Position numbers and translations under genes: made by a program. From assembly GCA_017431185.1 (NCBI GenBank), contig JAFRLP010000149.1, positions 1-6,602 of the forward strand: a stretch of 6,602 nt of DNA, in the 5' to 3' direction. This document shows positions 6,600-6,602 of the stretch, piece after piece (positions within the stretch are counted from its first letter, which is position 1; each line of letters opens with the position of its first letter). Below the pieces are notes generated by a model. It had not been told where the DNA came from and made no database searches. It saw only the letters and a program-made list of their open reading frames with translations. Origin of the DNA: Victivallales bacterium (GTDB lineage: Bacteria; Verrucomicrobiota; Lentisphaeria; Oligosphaerales; Oligosphaeraceae).

Positions 6600-6602
6600 A
6601 TC

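Larger units (their letters stand above)
6462..6602 (-). other. Open minus-strand frame running off the right edge, uncertain
   Basis: A 46-codon frame reads from the window edge leftwards and ends in TAG at 6464-6462. It contains a basic stretch, MKASLHRKLCAVAFVRKQLEN, split here only for reference: its ATG is at 6566-6564 and the end is SSRINRTGH. It could be the C-terminus of a convergent gene such as a transposase, but I do not recognise the family, and the third-position base use gives no coding signal. A plus-strand frame starting at ATG 6502 with GAGG ten or so bases before it is also open to the edge, so at most one of the two is real. Confidence 0.2.

Noticed and set aside
1..6602. 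CRISPR array, tRNA, rRNA or phage genes
   Set aside because: No regularly spaced repeats, no cloverleaf-like or rRNA-like segments, and no phage-type proteins were seen on either strand.

Overview
The window looks like bacterial chromosome from the PVC group, most likely Lentisphaerota (Victivallis-like) or a close relative such as Kiritimatiellota or Planctomycetota. The main evidence is the second gene, a short protein with a type IV pilin/pseudopilin N-terminus ([13 protein letters not shown]) and a C-terminal H-X9-DG motif. These bacteria carry that class in large paralogous numbers. The GC-rich coding DNA and the secreted LamG and SGNH proteins fit the same picture. The lineage is an inference from protein character, not from a marker gene.

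Layout: positions 1-180 hold no convincing gene. They contain a good sigma70-type promoter (TTGATT, 17 bp spacer, TATAAT at 109-137) with two small dyads, one just upstream of the -35 box and one in the spacer. Four plus-strand genes follow, tightly packed and probably one operon. They are a NagA-like amidohydrolase (181-1308), a pseudopilin with the H-X9-DG motif (1301-2026, overlapping the first gene by 8 nt), a 1004-residue exported multidomain protein with a probable glycosidase-like core and a C-terminal LamG lectin domain (2042-5056), and an exported SGNH/GDSL hydrolase (5058-6404). For the last two genes I chose starts slightly downstream of the longest reading frame, because of ribosome-binding-site spacing and because each then begins with a normal signal peptide.

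Taken together, this reads as a small glycan-utilisation operon. The LamG protein would bind and perhaps cleave a polysaccharide or glycoprotein glycan outside the cytoplasm, and the SGNH enzyme would remove ester (for example acetyl) decorations. The NagA-like enzyme would deacetylate an imported, phosphorylated N-acetyl amino sugar in the cytoplasm. The pseudopilin may connect the set to a type II secretion/pilus-like surface apparatus. The substrate, and the physical role of the pseudopilin, are not shown by the sequence.

The right edge (6405-6602) differs in character. Directly after the SGNH stop codon, another frame encodes a short peptide resembling the C-terminal end of a second SGNH hydrolase, possibly a gene remnant. 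It stops at a CTAG. After that come an AT-richer stretch with a striking nested inverted repeat (6516-6573) and an open minus-strand frame running off the window. This could be the edge of an insertion sequence or another repeat element, but the window ends too soon to tell.
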